A stretch of DNA of 64,000 nt from Fructobacillus evanidus (GTDB lineage Bacteria; Bacillota; Bacilli; Lactobacillales; Lactobacillaceae). Below the pieces are notes generated by a model. The model did no database searches, was not told the DNA's origin, and saw only the letters and a program-made list of their open reading frames with translations. This document shows, one piece after another, positions 44,536 to 53,375 of the stretch; position 1 is the first letter of the stretch; the number at the start of each line of letters is the position of its first letter. The DNA lies in contig NZ_CAUZLM010000003.1 in assembly GCF_963580165.1 (NCBI RefSeq), positions 124,001 through 188,000 on the forward strand, read 5' to 3'. The position numbers and the translations under genes are program-made.

Positions 44536-45639
44536 ATGCGAAAACTTTTAAAACATTTATTCCCATCACACAAGACTGAAAGCCATTACGGTTATGAGGT
44601 GCGTGCTGGGAAGTACGTGCCCACTGAGGTCTTTCATGAAACAGAAGACTTCTTGAACTATGTGGAACAACAGAGTCAAGACCTTGAAAGGCGTGGTCTA
44701 ACAGACCAAGTTGGGCTATTGAAGAGCGCACCGTCTGGTGAATATCTCTTTGCCCTGATTTTTGATTTACCTGCTCGTGGTGATATTGATAGCCAGTTGG
44801 CTGATTTTTATACCAAGAAGAAGTTGCCTTATGACTCATCCATTTTCAATCGCTTTTCACAATCAGCGGAACCGGTTCAACCAACCCATTTGGAACAAGT
44901 ATCAAATGCAGATGATGTCACAGCAGAAAATGCGGATTTAAAGGTCGCTACTGAAAATGCAGATTTGGTCGTTGCCGCTGATGAAACAACCGATGCCGCT
45001 ACCACTGAGTCGCAACCGGTCCCCGGTGAACAACCATCATCTGCAACGCCTGTTCCAGTGTCAGAAGCGGTCACAGCTGATGCTGAAGTGGAAACCGAAA
45101 CACTTGAACAAAAAGACCTCAAAATTCAACACTTAACCGCACTCTTAGCTCAGCAACAAGCTGCCTCTAGTTCCCAGCAACCAGCAGAAACTGTGCCACC
45201 CGTAAATACGGAGTTAGCTTCTTTGCAAGAAGATGTTTCATCAGCGGTGGTTAAGGTCTTAGAAGAAAAACAAGCGAAATTGTCGGCCTTGTTAAACCAA
45301 TCTGATCAGTCGGGAACCATTCGACGGGAAACGCAACAGGAATACGAAGAAAAGCGCATCAAGCTGTTAGATCAAGTCAAGAAAACCGCGGCCCGCGATT
45401 TAGAAGAAGCCAAGCGCCGCGAAAAGGAACGCTATGAACAGGCCCTTCGGGATTTGGATGATCAGTTTGATAAGACTCAGGCCCACTTGGTTGTCGAAGT
45501 TGATCAGTCCATTCAACATGACCATGATCAAATGCTGGAAAAACGATTAGATGAAAACCAAAAACAATTGGAACGCTTGTTAAGTGCCCGCGAAGAGTTA
45601 ACCACTAAAATTCACGAAGCCAAGAAGCTCTTTTCATAA
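44536..45639 (+). CDS. Coiled-coil transfer-region protein, 367 residues
   Basis: No family recognised. The N-terminal 110 residues are globular (ESHYGYEVRAGKYVPTEVFH and LFALIFDLPARGD), followed by an Ala/Glu/Thr/Pro-rich linker (115-180) and a long charged coiled coil (220-365, including TAARDLEEAKRREKERYEQAL). No signal peptide or membrane helix. Behind AAAAGGAGTATAACG in the transfer operon. Probably a cytosolic scaffold of the transfer machine. Confidence 0.6.
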   Translation: MRKLLKHLFPSHKTESHYGYEVRAGKYVPTEVFHETEDFLNYVEQQSQDLERRGLTDQVGLLKSAPSGEYLFALIFDLPARGDIDSQLADFYTKKKLPYDSSIFNRFSQSAEPVQPTHLEQVSNADDVTAENADLKVATENADLVVAADETTDAATTESQPVPGEQPSSATPVPVSEAVTADAEVETETLEQKDLKIQHLTALLAQQQAASSSQQPAETVPPVNTELASLQEDVSSAVVKVLEEKQAKLSALLNQSDQSGTIRRETQQEYEEKRIKLLDQVKKTAARDLEEAKRREKERYEQALRDLDDQFDKTQAHLVVEVDQSIQHDHDQMLEKRLDENQKQLERLLSAREELTTKIHEAKKLFS

Positions 45640-45666
45640 GCAGTCAGAAATCTGGCTGCTTTTTTT
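45639..45666 (+). terminator. Weak intrinsic terminator within the transfer operon
   Basis: AGCAG/CTGCT stem with inner AGA/TCT and T6 between 44536 and 45690 genes. It probably attenuates rather than stops the operon. Confidence 0.5.
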
Positions 45667-45689
45667 GAGCAGTCAAGAGGAGACAAAAA

Positions 45690-47891
45690 ATGCGGATTGA
45701 TCCAGAGAAGTTACATGAACATGATGGTATGGGGCACCGAGCAGCCCGAAAACATACCAAAAAGGCGTATAAGAAAGCTCGAAAAAGTTATAAGCAAGCT
45801 TTTAAGCAAAAGCAAAAAAGCAATGGCTTAGACACGGCGAACCGGACATTAGCCGATGAAAAAGCGGAGGTGTTGACTTTAAAAAAGCAGTTTAAGCATC
45901 ATCGGAAACTAGACAACACGAGTTTACGTAATCGAACCGGCCGCACCATTAAGGCTGGTGTGAAAGGAACTGTTAAAGGCCGAGCACGAGGAGGCTTATA
46001 CCAAAAGCTTCAAGAAGATGATTTACTAGCACAACATGTTCAAGCTAGCAATACAATCAATCAAGCCCGTACCTATGGGCGGACTGTGAAAACAGGTAGC
46101 CGATTGCTTGGCAAGACAGCGGGCAATGTTGGTATTGGCACTTATCACGTACTCAATCGTAGTAAGAATGCTGTCATGGGACGCGGCTTTTACAAAACAC
46201 CCTATGAGCAACAATGGTTTGGTAGTCGAAAACGCTTGGGCGACTTTGGCCGCTCCGTGAAAAAGAAAAGTCAACGGCAGATTCGACGTTTTGCTGGTCG
46301 ATTTAAAAAAACAACCCGTGTTAGTCGCTTTTTAGGCAAAGGCGTCAAAAAGGGTGTGAAGTGGTTAAATCCGTTTTCATTGAAATTTAAAATTTTAGTC
46401 GGTATTCTAGTTTGTTTGCCGTTATTGTTGGCCTTTATGGTAGGGGCTATCAACCAACCAGGTCTGAAGCAAGACAATCATGAAATCAACGATACTTGGT
46501 TATACATGACACAGCTCGATGCGCAAAAATCCGATGACCAGCACCAGTACTATACGGATTGGGCGCCGTTTATGTTTTATGACAATGAACTGTTTGATGA
46601 CTTTAATGTCCATGACCAAAAGCAAGGGCTTCAATTACCTTTTGGGGTCATCAAGTATCAAGACGTACTGGCAAAACAATGGGAGGCGGTGCACGTCAAA
46701 GACACTGAAAAAACAGTTGATGAGCTGATGAGTGGGAACAAAGTTGCGACCGAAGATGACTTGCATAACCCCTGGATTTTAAAAGACAGTGAACAACAGG
46801 ACGTGAAACTCAGTCGTGATGAAATCGGCTTTGATGTTTTAGGCAATCAATTGGAAAATTTGACGGATGATGGCAATGTTGTGATTAGTCGGCGACTCGG
46901 ATATGAGAAGCAAAATGGTCGGGTCGTTAAAAACGATTGGACCACTATTGATGTTGCCAAAGGAACGATGTTGAAAGTCCCATTAGCAGGGAGCGTTCAT
47001 TTTGTCAATGACCATACCGTGCAAATCACACAAGACCAAGCCGTATTGACCATTGATGGTGTTGATTTGAGCCGTTTGCATCAGGGGGCTGATTTGAACG
47101 TAGGCGACTTGCTTGGCAACACGTTAGACGATCATATTCATTTACAGTATCGTCTATTTGATGATTTAGAAAAACAGTGGTTCGATGCCAACCCTGGATT
47201 TTACTTTAAGAGGGTACGTTATACGCAGTTTACGACAACGACGGATGACAACTTCGATCCATCGAAGGATAAAGCGCAAAATGCGCAAAAAGTTTATGAC
47301 CAACTGACCAAGATGGGCTATAAGAAGGCTGGCATTGCCGCGCTGCTCGGAAATTTTGACGTTGAAAGTTCGATCAACCCAAAGCGAGCAGAGGGTGATT
47401 ATCTAAAAGCGCCCGTTGGCAAATATGACGGTTCTTACGATCGAGATGATTGGTTGAATATTGGTGGTCCTCAAATTTATGATGGCCGTTTTGCGAATAT
47501 CATTCACCGAGGTTTAGGGCTGGGACAATGGACAGATGTCGCGCCAGGGCCAGGAGGACGTCATACTGCCCTAGTTGATTATGCAAAAACACAAAATAAG
47601 AAGTGGTATGACTTGGATTTGCAAATTGATTTCTTAGTGAACCATGATGGCGGTCATTCAGATATTGCCAAAGCGATTTTGTCATCTGATAGTCAGGATG
47701 TGAAGGATTTAACCGAGCAATTCTTGGCACAGTGGGAAGGAAATCCTGGTAATAAAGTACAAGAACGAGCGAATGCGGCGTTAAATTGGTATCAATATCT
47801 GGGTAAGACGAAAGCGCAAGAAAAGCAAGACGCTGATGAAAAGCGAGGTAATGACATTGCCAAGGAGTACGGTGGTAATCAATCAACTTAA
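45690..47891 (+). CDS. Membrane-anchored lysozyme-type peptidoglycan hydrolase (PrgK/TrsG-like)
   Basis: 733 residues. The very basic N-terminal 200 residues are cytosolic (HTKKAYKKARKSYKQAFK). One membrane helix is near 230-252 (KILVGILVCLPLLLAFMVGA), followed by a middle domain of about 270 residues and a C-terminal phage-tail-lysozyme-like domain (about 535-715) with the likely catalytic Glu in GNFDVESSINP and GLGLGQWTD. It opens the cell wall for the transfer channel. The usual partner CHAP domain was not seen. Confidence 0.8.
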   Translation: MRIDPEKLHEHDGMGHRAARKHTKKAYKKARKSYKQAFKQKQKSNGLDTANRTLADEKAEVLTLKKQFKHHRKLDNTSLRNRTGRTIKAGVKGTVKGRARGGLYQKLQEDDLLAQHVQASNTINQARTYGRTVKTGSRLLGKTAGNVGIGTYHVLNRSKNAVMGRGFYKTPYEQQWFGSRKRLGDFGRSVKKKSQRQIRRFAGRFKKTTRVSRFLGKGVKKGVKWLNPFSLKFKILVGILVCLPLLLAFMVGAINQPGLKQDNHEINDTWLYMTQLDAQKSDDQHQYYTDWAPFMFYDNELFDDFNVHDQKQGLQLPFGVIKYQDVLAKQWEAVHVKDTEKTVDELMSGNKVATEDDLHNPWILKDSEQQDVKLSRDEIGFDVLGNQLENLTDDGNVVISRRLGYEKQNGRVVKNDWTTIDVAKGTMLKVPLAGSVHFVNDHTVQITQDQAVLTIDGVDLSRLHQGADLNVGDLLGNTLDDHIHLQYRLFDDLEKQWFDANPGFYFKRVRYTQFTTTTDDNFDPSKDKAQNAQKVYDQLTKMGYKKAGIAALLGNFDVESSINPKRAEGDYLKAPVGKYDGSYDRDDWLNIGGPQIYDGRFANIIHRGLGLGQWTDVAPGPGGRHTALVDYAKTQNKKWYDLDLQIDFLVNHDGGHSDIAKAILSSDSQDVKDLTEQFLAQWEGNPGNKVQERANAALNWYQYLGKTKAQEKQDADEKRGNDIAKEYGGNQST

Positions 47892-47937
47892 AGAAGTTCA
47901 CTTGGCAATAGCCGTTTCAGCGGCCATACTTGCAAAA

Positions 47938-47997
47938 GTAGAGAAAAGTAGAGAAAAGTAGAGAAAAGTAGAGAAAAGTAGAATTTTCTCTACTTCT
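47938..47997 (+). repeat. GTAGAGAAAA array, five 10-bp units plus inverted arm (site 2)
   Basis: Units begin at 47938, 47948, 47958, 47968 and 47978, followed by TTTTCTCTAC. Longest of the dispersed arrays; period exactly 10 bp. Confidence 0.85.
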
Positions 47998-48082
47998 TTA
48001 TAAACGTCTTATCAATGAAACTTGGACGCAGTTAAAGTAAAAGCAATTTTAAATAAACAAATAAAAAGAGGAGCCCATCAAG

Positions 48083-48823
48083 ATGAAAATAGTTCTTGAA
48101 AAAATTAATTCATTTGTTGATAAGCGTACTGATAGTTTAGTTAAGAAAACACGGTTGATGGTTGATGGAAAGATGTTCCGTTATCCGTACCCCAAAAAGG
48201 TCATATCCGACTCACAAATGGTGAAGAAGTTAGACAAAATCGATAGCCAATATAAAAAGACGTATATCAGAACATTGCTCGTCAGATTTTTTGGGTATGT
48301 TGGAGTTGGGCTTTCTCTGATGGGGTTGTTTGTATCTTGGCCTAGATTTTATTGGGTAACCGTTATGATTATCTTTGCCATTGCTGGTCTAATATCATTA
48401 TCTAATTTTATATTACTGACAAAGGTGCTACGAAAGGATGGGTTTAATCATTCCTCGGACTCTGAAAGTTCTACTGATTGGTCTCGTGTAGTATCGTTAG
48501 GTGTGAACCATCAAGTGGTAGAGGAAGCTGAAGATCAGGATCAGAACCGGTTAGATAAGGACCAGAATCTGAATGTCAATGTTGTGGGTAAGGAAATAAT
48601 AAACAGACTATCAACCTTTGTCTTTATTGAGTTACTAGCTGTTATATTGTTTGTGTATGGCATGATTTGTTATTATAATGACTATTCTGCTTATGTTGCT
48701 TACTTAGCTATTCCTTCAGCTTTTTTTATGATAAATTGTCTTTTTTGGGTGGAATCCTTCCGATATTATTCTAGTCAGCTTTTATCGTTCTTGGTAAGCA
48801 TTTTCTCACTTCTTTCGAGATAG
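48083..48823 (+). CDS. Hypothetical four-helix membrane protein, 246 residues
   Basis: No family recognised. Four membrane helices in two pairs (about 68-115 and 180-240), with an acidic soluble loop (SSDSESSTDW and EDQDQNRLDKDQN) between them. Behind GAGGAGCCCATCAAG. AT-rich compared with the transfer genes on both sides. Its end overlaps the convergent gene by 49 bases. May be an accessory insert, for example for entry exclusion (guess). Confidence 0.55.
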   Translation: MKIVLEKINSFVDKRTDSLVKKTRLMVDGKMFRYPYPKKVISDSQMVKKLDKIDSQYKKTYIRTLLVRFFGYVGVGLSLMGLFVSWPRFYWVTVMIIFAIAGLISLSNFILLTKVLRKDGFNHSSDSESSTDWSRVVSLGVNHQVVEEAEDQDQNRLDKDQNLNVNVVGKEIINRLSTFVFIELLAVILFVYGMICYYNDYSAYVAYLAIPSAFFMINCLFWVESFRYYSSQLLSFLVSIFSLLSR

Positions 48824-49263
48824 GCCTCTAATTGACGACGTTTAGCACGTCTATAGTGTATTGGAGCAAAAATTACATCTGAAATGGTTAACAAGGAGAA
48901 AAAGTATACTAAATAATAGTTGGGACTTAACCAGTGCCAACCCATTGAGAAAGATTGTGAAATATAAAAGTTGCCAAAAACGATAGTACGAATAATAAAA
49001 TAGTATAACCAAAAGTTCATAATTAAATATTGACTTATATATCCCAAAACCCTTGCAATTTTTTCTATTTCTTTTGATGGCACAGCCATATTAACTAGTT
49101 GGTAACTTGATGTCGATAAATGGAAACATAGGATTATCAATAATATGCCAGTCAATAATGGAAAAAATGCTTCCGCACATTGCAAACCGTATTGAATGGT
49201 GCTTATGGTGCCCTGACTCAAATATTTTTCAAGAGGGACCAACGATTGGTAAAGTTCAACCAT
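48775..49263 (-). CDS. Hypothetical four-helix membrane protein, 162 residues
   Basis: No family recognised. Four hydrophobic segments (about 30-52, 60-70, 80-105, 110-135) and a basic C-terminus (HYRRAKRRQLEAYLERSEK). The only minus-strand gene inside the transfer region. Its 3' end overlaps that of the 48083 gene. No clear ribosome site before ATG 49263, so the start is uncertain. Confidence 0.45.
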   Translation of the reverse strand: MVELYQSLVPLEKYLSQGTISTIQYGLQCAEAFFPLLTGILLIILCFHLSTSSYQLVNMAVPSKEIEKIARVLGYISQYLIMNFWLYYFIIRTIVFGNFYISQSFSMGWHWLSPNYYLVYFFSLLTISDVIFAPIHYRRAKRRQLEAYLERSEKMLTKNDKS

Positions 49264-49508
49264 TGATAATTAATTGCGCAGCACAAAGTAAAAACGATTG
49301 ATGCCGAAGATAATCGAGTATAGCGGAATATAGTATTTTGATATAAATTAATGATGGTGTTAATCCATGTCATTGTTTTTCTCCACAGTGACGTAATCGA
49401 TATATTGTAGCATTAGCAGTTTTGGTGATTATTTTTACACTTATTTAAAATTAAAATAAACTCTAGAAAAAGTCTTAGTCACTCTAACTGGTCTAGATTT
49501 GCACATGG
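49264..49508. other. AT-rich non-coding stretch upstream of toxin module A
   Basis: No convincing ORF. It likely holds the promoter of the minus-strand membrane gene (TACAAT-like box on the minus strand near 49402) and the upstream part of the toxin promoter. Confidence 0.35.
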
Positions 49509-49514
49509 TATAAT
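49509..49514 (+). promoter_or_regulatory. Extended -10 promoter of toxin module A
   Basis: TGGTATAAT; the identical transcribed segment shared with module B begins seven bases downstream at 49521. Module B has TGTTATAAT at 50535-50543 in the same position. Confidence 0.6.
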
Positions 49515-49616
49515 AAGACCCATAGTGAACAAGTGAAGATGGTGGCTATCCTCGATTGGAGGTGGTGCGTATGGTGTAATCAACCGACCCCCACATTCTA
49601 GGAAAGGAGATGCCCG

Positions 49617-49721
49617 ATGTCCACCAAGGACGTCTTGACCTTACTATTCATGTTTGGAATGTTTATTCTTGCATTGATTGGTATTGTCATTGACCTAATT
49701 AAATTAAGTCAAAAAAAATAA
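49617..49721 (+). CDS. Type I toxin, holin-like small membrane peptide (copy A)
   Basis: 34 residues: MSTKDVLTLLFMFGMF at the start, one membrane helix, and a charged end DLIKLSQKK. Matches the style of the 'putative holin-like toxin' peptides of lactobacilli, related in concept to TxpA/BsrG. Behind AAAGGAGATGCCCG. The long leader (about 95 bases) can fold and may restrict translation. An antisense RNA overlaps the 3' end. Such peptides damage the membrane when unrepressed. Confidence 0.75.
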   Translation: MSTKDVLTLLFMFGMFILALIGIVIDLIKLSQKK

Positions 49722-49831
49722 CCATCTCAACTTTGACGAGCTGATGGTTATTTAATAGCTATTAGGCTAGCCACCGTTTAACGGGTTCGCTAGGAGGAGT
49801 AGTTGTGTCCAGCAACTGCTCCTTTTTTAAT
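49711..49831 (-). ncRNA. Candidate antisense RNA antitoxin (copy A)
   Basis: Minus-strand -10 TATAAT lies at 49843-49838. On that strand the RNA would end in a hairpin (TAACCATC/GATGGTTA) followed directly by eight U, formed from the toxin stop-codon region. It overlaps about 120 bases of the toxin mRNA 3' part. The plus-strand toxin mRNA would itself stop at the GGAGTAGTTG/CAACTGCTCC hairpin with T6 (49794-49828). Confidence 0.6.
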
Positions 49832-49857
49832 GACTTTATTATAGCATGAATTATTCA

Positions 49858-49902
49858 AAAAGTAGAGAAGTAGAGAAAAGTAGAGTTTTCTCTACTTTTT
49901 TA
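49858..49902 (+). repeat. GTAGAGAAAA repeat plus inverted arm (site 3)
   Basis: AGTAGAGAAGTAGAGAAAAG followed by TAGAGTTTTCTCTACTTTTTT; hairpin with T6, located between toxin module A and the ASCH gene. Confidence 0.75.
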
Positions 49903-49926
49903 AAACATTTTATATGGGAGGCACCA

Positions 49927-50301
49927 ATGAGAATTTTGTTATCGATTAAACCGGAATATGTTTATAAAATTTTAGCTGGTACCAAAAAGTTTGAATATCG
50001 GCGCACAGTTTTCAAGAACAAAGATGTCGATTCGATGGTGATTTACGCAACGCTACCTGAGGGCTTGGTTGTTGCCGAAGTGGAAGTCCTTGACGTTTTA
50101 TCCGGCAGCAAGACCCAAATTTGGCAAAGAACAAAAGAATATAGTGGTATATCACGTCGTGACTTATTTACATATTTTGAAGGCAAAAAAGAAGCTCACG
50201 CCATTCAATTAGGGAAAGTAACGCCTTACATTGAACCAAAGACTTTAAAGGGCTTTGATTCAAGAATCAAGTCGGCTCCACAGTCCTTTATCTATTTGTA
50301 A
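49927..50301 (+). CDS. ASCH/PUA-like domain protein
   Basis: 124 residues. Starts ILLSIKPEYVYKILAGTKKFEYRR, the usual beginning of ASCH-domain (YqfB-like) proteins, followed by VIYATLPEGLVVAEVEVLDVL. The fold binds RNA or modified nucleosides. ATG 49927 lies behind GGGAGGCACCA; the longer frame runs through the GTAGAGAAAA repeat and is rejected. It sits between the two toxin modules and might regulate transcripts there (guess). Confidence 0.7.
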   Translation: MRILLSIKPEYVYKILAGTKKFEYRRTVFKNKDVDSMVIYATLPEGLVVAEVEVLDVLSGSKTQIWQRTKEYSGISRRDLFTYFEGKKEAHAIQLGKVTPYIEPKTLKGFDSRIKSAPQSFIYL

Positions 50302-50327
50302 ATTCCAGAAAATATAAGGAGGCCATT

Positions 50328-50516
50328 ATGGGCAACACAATCGCGGTTGGTTATTATTCTAACCACCTTTTCATCGTCGGAAAAAGCAAAGCAGAAGTTT
50401 TGCGTAAATTACAAGATGCCTATCCACAACCTGGAAAAAGGCAATCCGGACAAAACATCAGTTCCAATTACTTGTACCCTGAGCCATTGCGAATCATTGA
50501 GAATGTACAACCATGA
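50328..50516 (+). CDS. Small hypothetical protein, 62 residues
   Basis: Strong ATAAGGAGG site, 26 bases after the ASCH gene. Soluble, with GNTIAVGYYSNHLFIVGKSK and AEVLRKLQDAYPQPGKRQSG. No family recognised; probably co-expressed with the ASCH protein. Confidence 0.55.
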   Translation: MGNTIAVGYYSNHLFIVGKSKAEVLRKLQDAYPQPGKRQSGQNISSNYLYPEPLRIIENVQP

Positions 50517-50645
50517 GGAATCGAAAGGGCGGCATGTTATAATAATGCTCATAGTGAACAAGTGAAGATGGTGGCTATCCTCGATTGGAGGTGGTGCGTA
50601 TGGTGTAATCAACCGACCCCCACATTCTAGGAAAGGAGATGCCCG

Positions 50646-50750
50646 ATGTCCACCAAGGACGTCTTGACCTTACTATTCATGTTTGGAATGTTTATTCTTG
50701 CATTGATTGGTATTGTCATTGACCTAATTAAATTAAGTCAAAAAAAATAA
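50646..50750 (+). CDS. Type I toxin, holin-like small membrane peptide (copy B)
   Basis: Identical in sequence to the 49617 peptide, with the same ribosome site and leader. The promoter differs (TGTTATAAT at 50535-50543), so expression may differ. Confidence 0.75.
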   Translation: MSTKDVLTLLFMFGMFILALIGIVIDLIKLSQKK

Positions 50751-50867
50751 CCATCTCTACTTTCGCCGGTCTGAGATAGTTATCTATCAGTAATTACTAA
50801 GGCTAGCCACCGTTTAACGGGTTCGCTAGGAGGAGTAGTTGTGTCCAGCAACTGCTCCTTTTTTAAT
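50740..50867 (-). ncRNA. Candidate antisense RNA antitoxin (copy B)
   Basis: Minus-strand -10 TATAAT at 50879-50874. The terminal hairpin differs from copy A but is still paired: UAACUAUCUC with GAGAUGGUUA contains one U-G pair on the minus-strand RNA, whereas the plus-strand RNA would have a C-A mismatch. This supports use of this terminator by the antisense RNA. Confidence 0.6.
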
Positions 50868-50956
50868 GACTTTATTATAGCATGAATTATTTAAAAAGTA
50901 GAGAAGTAGAGAAAAGTAGAGTTTTCTCTACTTTTTTTATTTGGAAAGGAAAACTG

Positions 50957-51499
50957 ATGGAACAAAAAGAAGCACTGCATAAATTTACGAATGGTGGTCA
51001 GACAACGGTTATACAAGTCTTAAAGGCTTTGAGCGTCTTAACCGGCGAGTCCTTACGTCACTATCTTTCAGACCGTGCTGCCCAGTATCGACAACGAACA
51101 GGCGAGCTGGGTTACTATCAATTCATGGCCGAAAAGTCTGGAAAGTCCATCACCACACTGCCAGCTTCTTTCAATCAACCAGTGAATCTGGAACGTTTAC
51201 GAGAAGTGCTAGCTGAGCATGGTGTCGCTTTTGCCTTCCGCCAACATGATGGGCGAACGGATCTATTGTTTCGTTTTCAAGATAAAGAGGTCGTCAATAA
51301 CGCCATGGACGATTTACTAAAGGATATTCATGATCCTGATGCTAAACTGTGGCAAGACATTGTGCAAGATCCCAACTTACGGTCCTCAGTCACCGAAGAT
51401 CTCAAACAAGCCGAAAAGCAAGCGGCTACCACGATGCAAAAACAAGCACAAAATATGGCGCAAGCTGCACCAACTGCTGGGAAAGGAAGAACACGCTAA
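50957..51499 (+). CDS. PcfB-like (DUF3801) coupling-protein partner
   Basis: 180 residues. Seen: VIQVLKALSVLTGESLRHYLSDRAAQYRQRTGELGYYQFM and the later VAFAFRQHDGRTDLLFRFQDKEVV, followed by a Gln/Ala-rich tail. Such proteins precede VirD4-like coupling proteins in pCF10 and related plasmids and help load the relaxase. Overlaps the next gene by one base (TAATG). Confidence 0.75.
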   Translation: MEQKEALHKFTNGGQTTVIQVLKALSVLTGESLRHYLSDRAAQYRQRTGELGYYQFMAEKSGKSITTLPASFNQPVNLERLREVLAEHGVAFAFRQHDGRTDLLFRFQDKEVVNNAMDDLLKDIHDPDAKLWQDIVQDPNLRSSVTEDLKQAEKQAATTMQKQAQNMAQAAPTAGKGRTR

Positions 51500-53289
51500 T
51501 GCAACGATATAAAAAACAAATTGTGCCTCACTTATGGTTAGGGGGCGTTTTGGCAATCGTCTTTTATTTTTTAGCTAACTGTTTTTTAGCGATTCCAGTA
51601 AACAGTTTTGGCGAAAAGGAGTTCGCCTTTTTTACTTATAGTGTGCAAGCACAAGCCCCCTTACGGCATTGGTGGTTCTTACTGGGACCCTCGTTATGGT
51701 CACTATTGGCCGCATTCCTTGGGTTCTTATTGGCCATGCTGTTATATATCTATCGCAATGATCATGGCCTTTATCGGGTAGGAGAAGAGCATGGATCCGC
51801 TCGTTTCGCAACGACAAAAGAAATGACGAAATATGCCGATCAGGACTTTGCGAAAAATACCTTGCTTTCACAAAATGGTCAGATGGGGCTGTTCAATGCG
51901 CGCTTACCAATGCCTGTCCAACGGAACAAAAATATGGTCGTCATTGGGGGTGCTGGTTCTGGAAAGACCTTTACTTTTGTGAAGCCTAATTTAATGCAAA
52001 TGAATGCCTCCATGGTGATTACCGATCCCAAGGGCCTATTGGTACATGAAGTTGGCCACATGTTACGTGAAGCCGGCTATCAAATTAAAGTTTTTGATTT
52101 AGCGAACTTAAGCAACTCGAATACTTTTAACGTCTTTGCTTATATGCCGACCGAACTTGACGTTGACCGTGTCTTGGAAAGTATCTCAATTTCAATTGCT
52201 GGAAATGAACAGAAACCTGATTTTTGGAAGTTAGCTTCGGATATGTTATTACGTTCGCTCATCGCTTTTTTATGGTTTGATGGTCGTGATAACGGCTACT
52301 TGCCACACATTGGTCAAGTTGCCGATTTATTACGTAACATTATCCGAGTTGATCCAGAAGAACCGAGTCAGGTCGAAAATTGGATGAATGAGCTGGAACA
52401 AAAACACCCTGGTAACTATGCGGTTAAACAATGGCGGAGTTTTGAAACCACGGGTGGTGCGGCGGAAACGAAGGCCGGGATTGTTGGTAACGCAGTCGCG
52501 GTCTTTGCTTCCTTTGATCACCAAGCTGTTCGGCAAATGATTGAATATGGCACCATGGACATTGGTTCCTGGAATGAAAAGAAGACGGCCGTCTTTATTT
52601 CAATTCCGGAGTTAAGTAGTTCGTATAATTTTTTGGCCTCGATGTTAGTGGCCACTTCGATTACGACGCTATCGAAGAAAGCCGATCAGGTCAATCAAGG
52701 ACTTTTGCAGGTCCAACAACCTTTACAACATGTGCGCTATTATTTGGATGAGTTTGCCAATATTGGGAAGTTGCCCAACATTGATAAAGCGATGGCGACC
52801 TTGCGGAGTCGCGAGATGTCCATTGTGATCATCTTGCAGGCGCTTGATCAATTGAAGACAATGTACAACAAAGGATGGGCCAGCCTTTTGGCGACCGCCG
52901 ACACGTTGCTTTTCTTAGGTGGTAATGAAAAAGAAACCACCGAATATTTATCCCAACGCTCTGGAAAGCAAACCATTTCGATTCGGAACCATTCCTTAAA
53001 TTCGAAGGGTGGTGGTTCTGAAAATCGTCAAACACAAGCCCGTGACTTATTAACACCGGATGAAATTGGCCGTTTAGATGGTCAAAAGGCCTTGGTTTTC
53101 ATTAATGGCGAGAATGTCTTGATGGATCAAAAATATTCAACTTTTGACCATCCGAATGCAAACAAATTAGCCAATAAGCCGACCGATGATCATTGGTATG
53201 AAGTGGTTCGTTATACCACACCATTCGCTGAGATGTGGCGTGCTGGCCAAGAAGAGGGCATTCCATTCATTGATCATGGCACGCTGTGA
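51499..53289 (+). CDS. VirD4/PcfC-type IV coupling protein
   Basis: 596 residues. Two N-terminal membrane helices (about 10-32 and 60-88), Walker A GGAGSGKTFTFVKP near 155, Walker B YYLDEFANIGK near 418, and TVLSQ-like ILQALDQLKTMY. It brings the relaxase-DNA complex to the secretion channel. ATG 51499 overlaps the pcfB-like stop; a longer open frame is read-through. Confidence 0.9.
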   Translation: MQRYKKQIVPHLWLGGVLAIVFYFLANCFLAIPVNSFGEKEFAFFTYSVQAQAPLRHWWFLLGPSLWSLLAAFLGFLLAMLLYIYRNDHGLYRVGEEHGSARFATTKEMTKYADQDFAKNTLLSQNGQMGLFNARLPMPVQRNKNMVVIGGAGSGKTFTFVKPNLMQMNASMVITDPKGLLVHEVGHMLREAGYQIKVFDLANLSNSNTFNVFAYMPTELDVDRVLESISISIAGNEQKPDFWKLASDMLLRSLIAFLWFDGRDNGYLPHIGQVADLLRNIIRVDPEEPSQVENWMNELEQKHPGNYAVKQWRSFETTGGAAETKAGIVGNAVAVFASFDHQAVRQMIEYGTMDIGSWNEKKTAVFISIPELSSSYNFLASMLVATSITTLSKKADQVNQGLLQVQQPLQHVRYYLDEFANIGKLPNIDKAMATLRSREMSIVIILQALDQLKTMYNKGWASLLATADTLLFLGGNEKETTEYLSQRSGKQTISIRNHSLNSKGGGSENRQTQARDLLTPDEIGRLDGQKALVFINGENVLMDQKYSTFDHPNANKLANKPTDDHWYEVVRYTTPFAEMWRAGQEEGIPFIDHGTL

Positions 53290-53316
53290 GGACTTGTAGC
53301 GGAAGAGAACAATATA

Positions 53317-53353
53317 AAAAGTAGAGAAAAGTAGAGCTTTCTCTACTTTTTTT
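53317..53353 (+). repeat. GTAGAGAAAA repeat plus inverted arm (site 5)
   Basis: AAGTAGAGAAAAGTAGAG followed by CTTTCTCTACTTTTTTT, after the coupling-protein gene; may terminate transcription. Confidence 0.75.
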
Positions 53354-53375
53354 ATTCATTGAAAACAGGAGGAAA

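Larger units (their letters stand above)
49521..49902 (+). repeat. Toxin module repeat, copy A (pairs with 50550-50938)
   Basis: 49521-49728 and 50550-50757 read as identical over 208 bases. A divergent patch of about 35-42 bases follows, then near-identity again from 49764/50800 to the GTAGAGAAAA hairpin (one difference seen). The copies are about 1 kb apart in direct orientation and could recombine, deleting the ASCH gene. Confidence 0.85.
50550..50938 (+). repeat. Toxin module repeat, copy B
   Basis: Second copy of the 49521-49902 unit, including the toxin peptide gene, antisense RNA and GTAGAGAAAA site 4 (50897-50938). Confidence 0.85.

Noticed and set aside
44877..45122. Minus-strand Ser/Ala/Val-rich ORF
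   Set aside because: Compositional shadow of the Ala/Thr-rich linker of the 44536 protein.
47938..47997. CRISPR array
   Set aside because: The repeats are only 10 bp and tandem without spacers, and no cas gene is present.
49846..49926. N-terminal extension of the ASCH protein, starting MNYSKSREVEKSRVFSTF
   Set aside because: It is the translation of the GTAGAGAAAA hairpin; the same peptide recurs before the 50957 gene. The real start follows a ribosome site at 49927.
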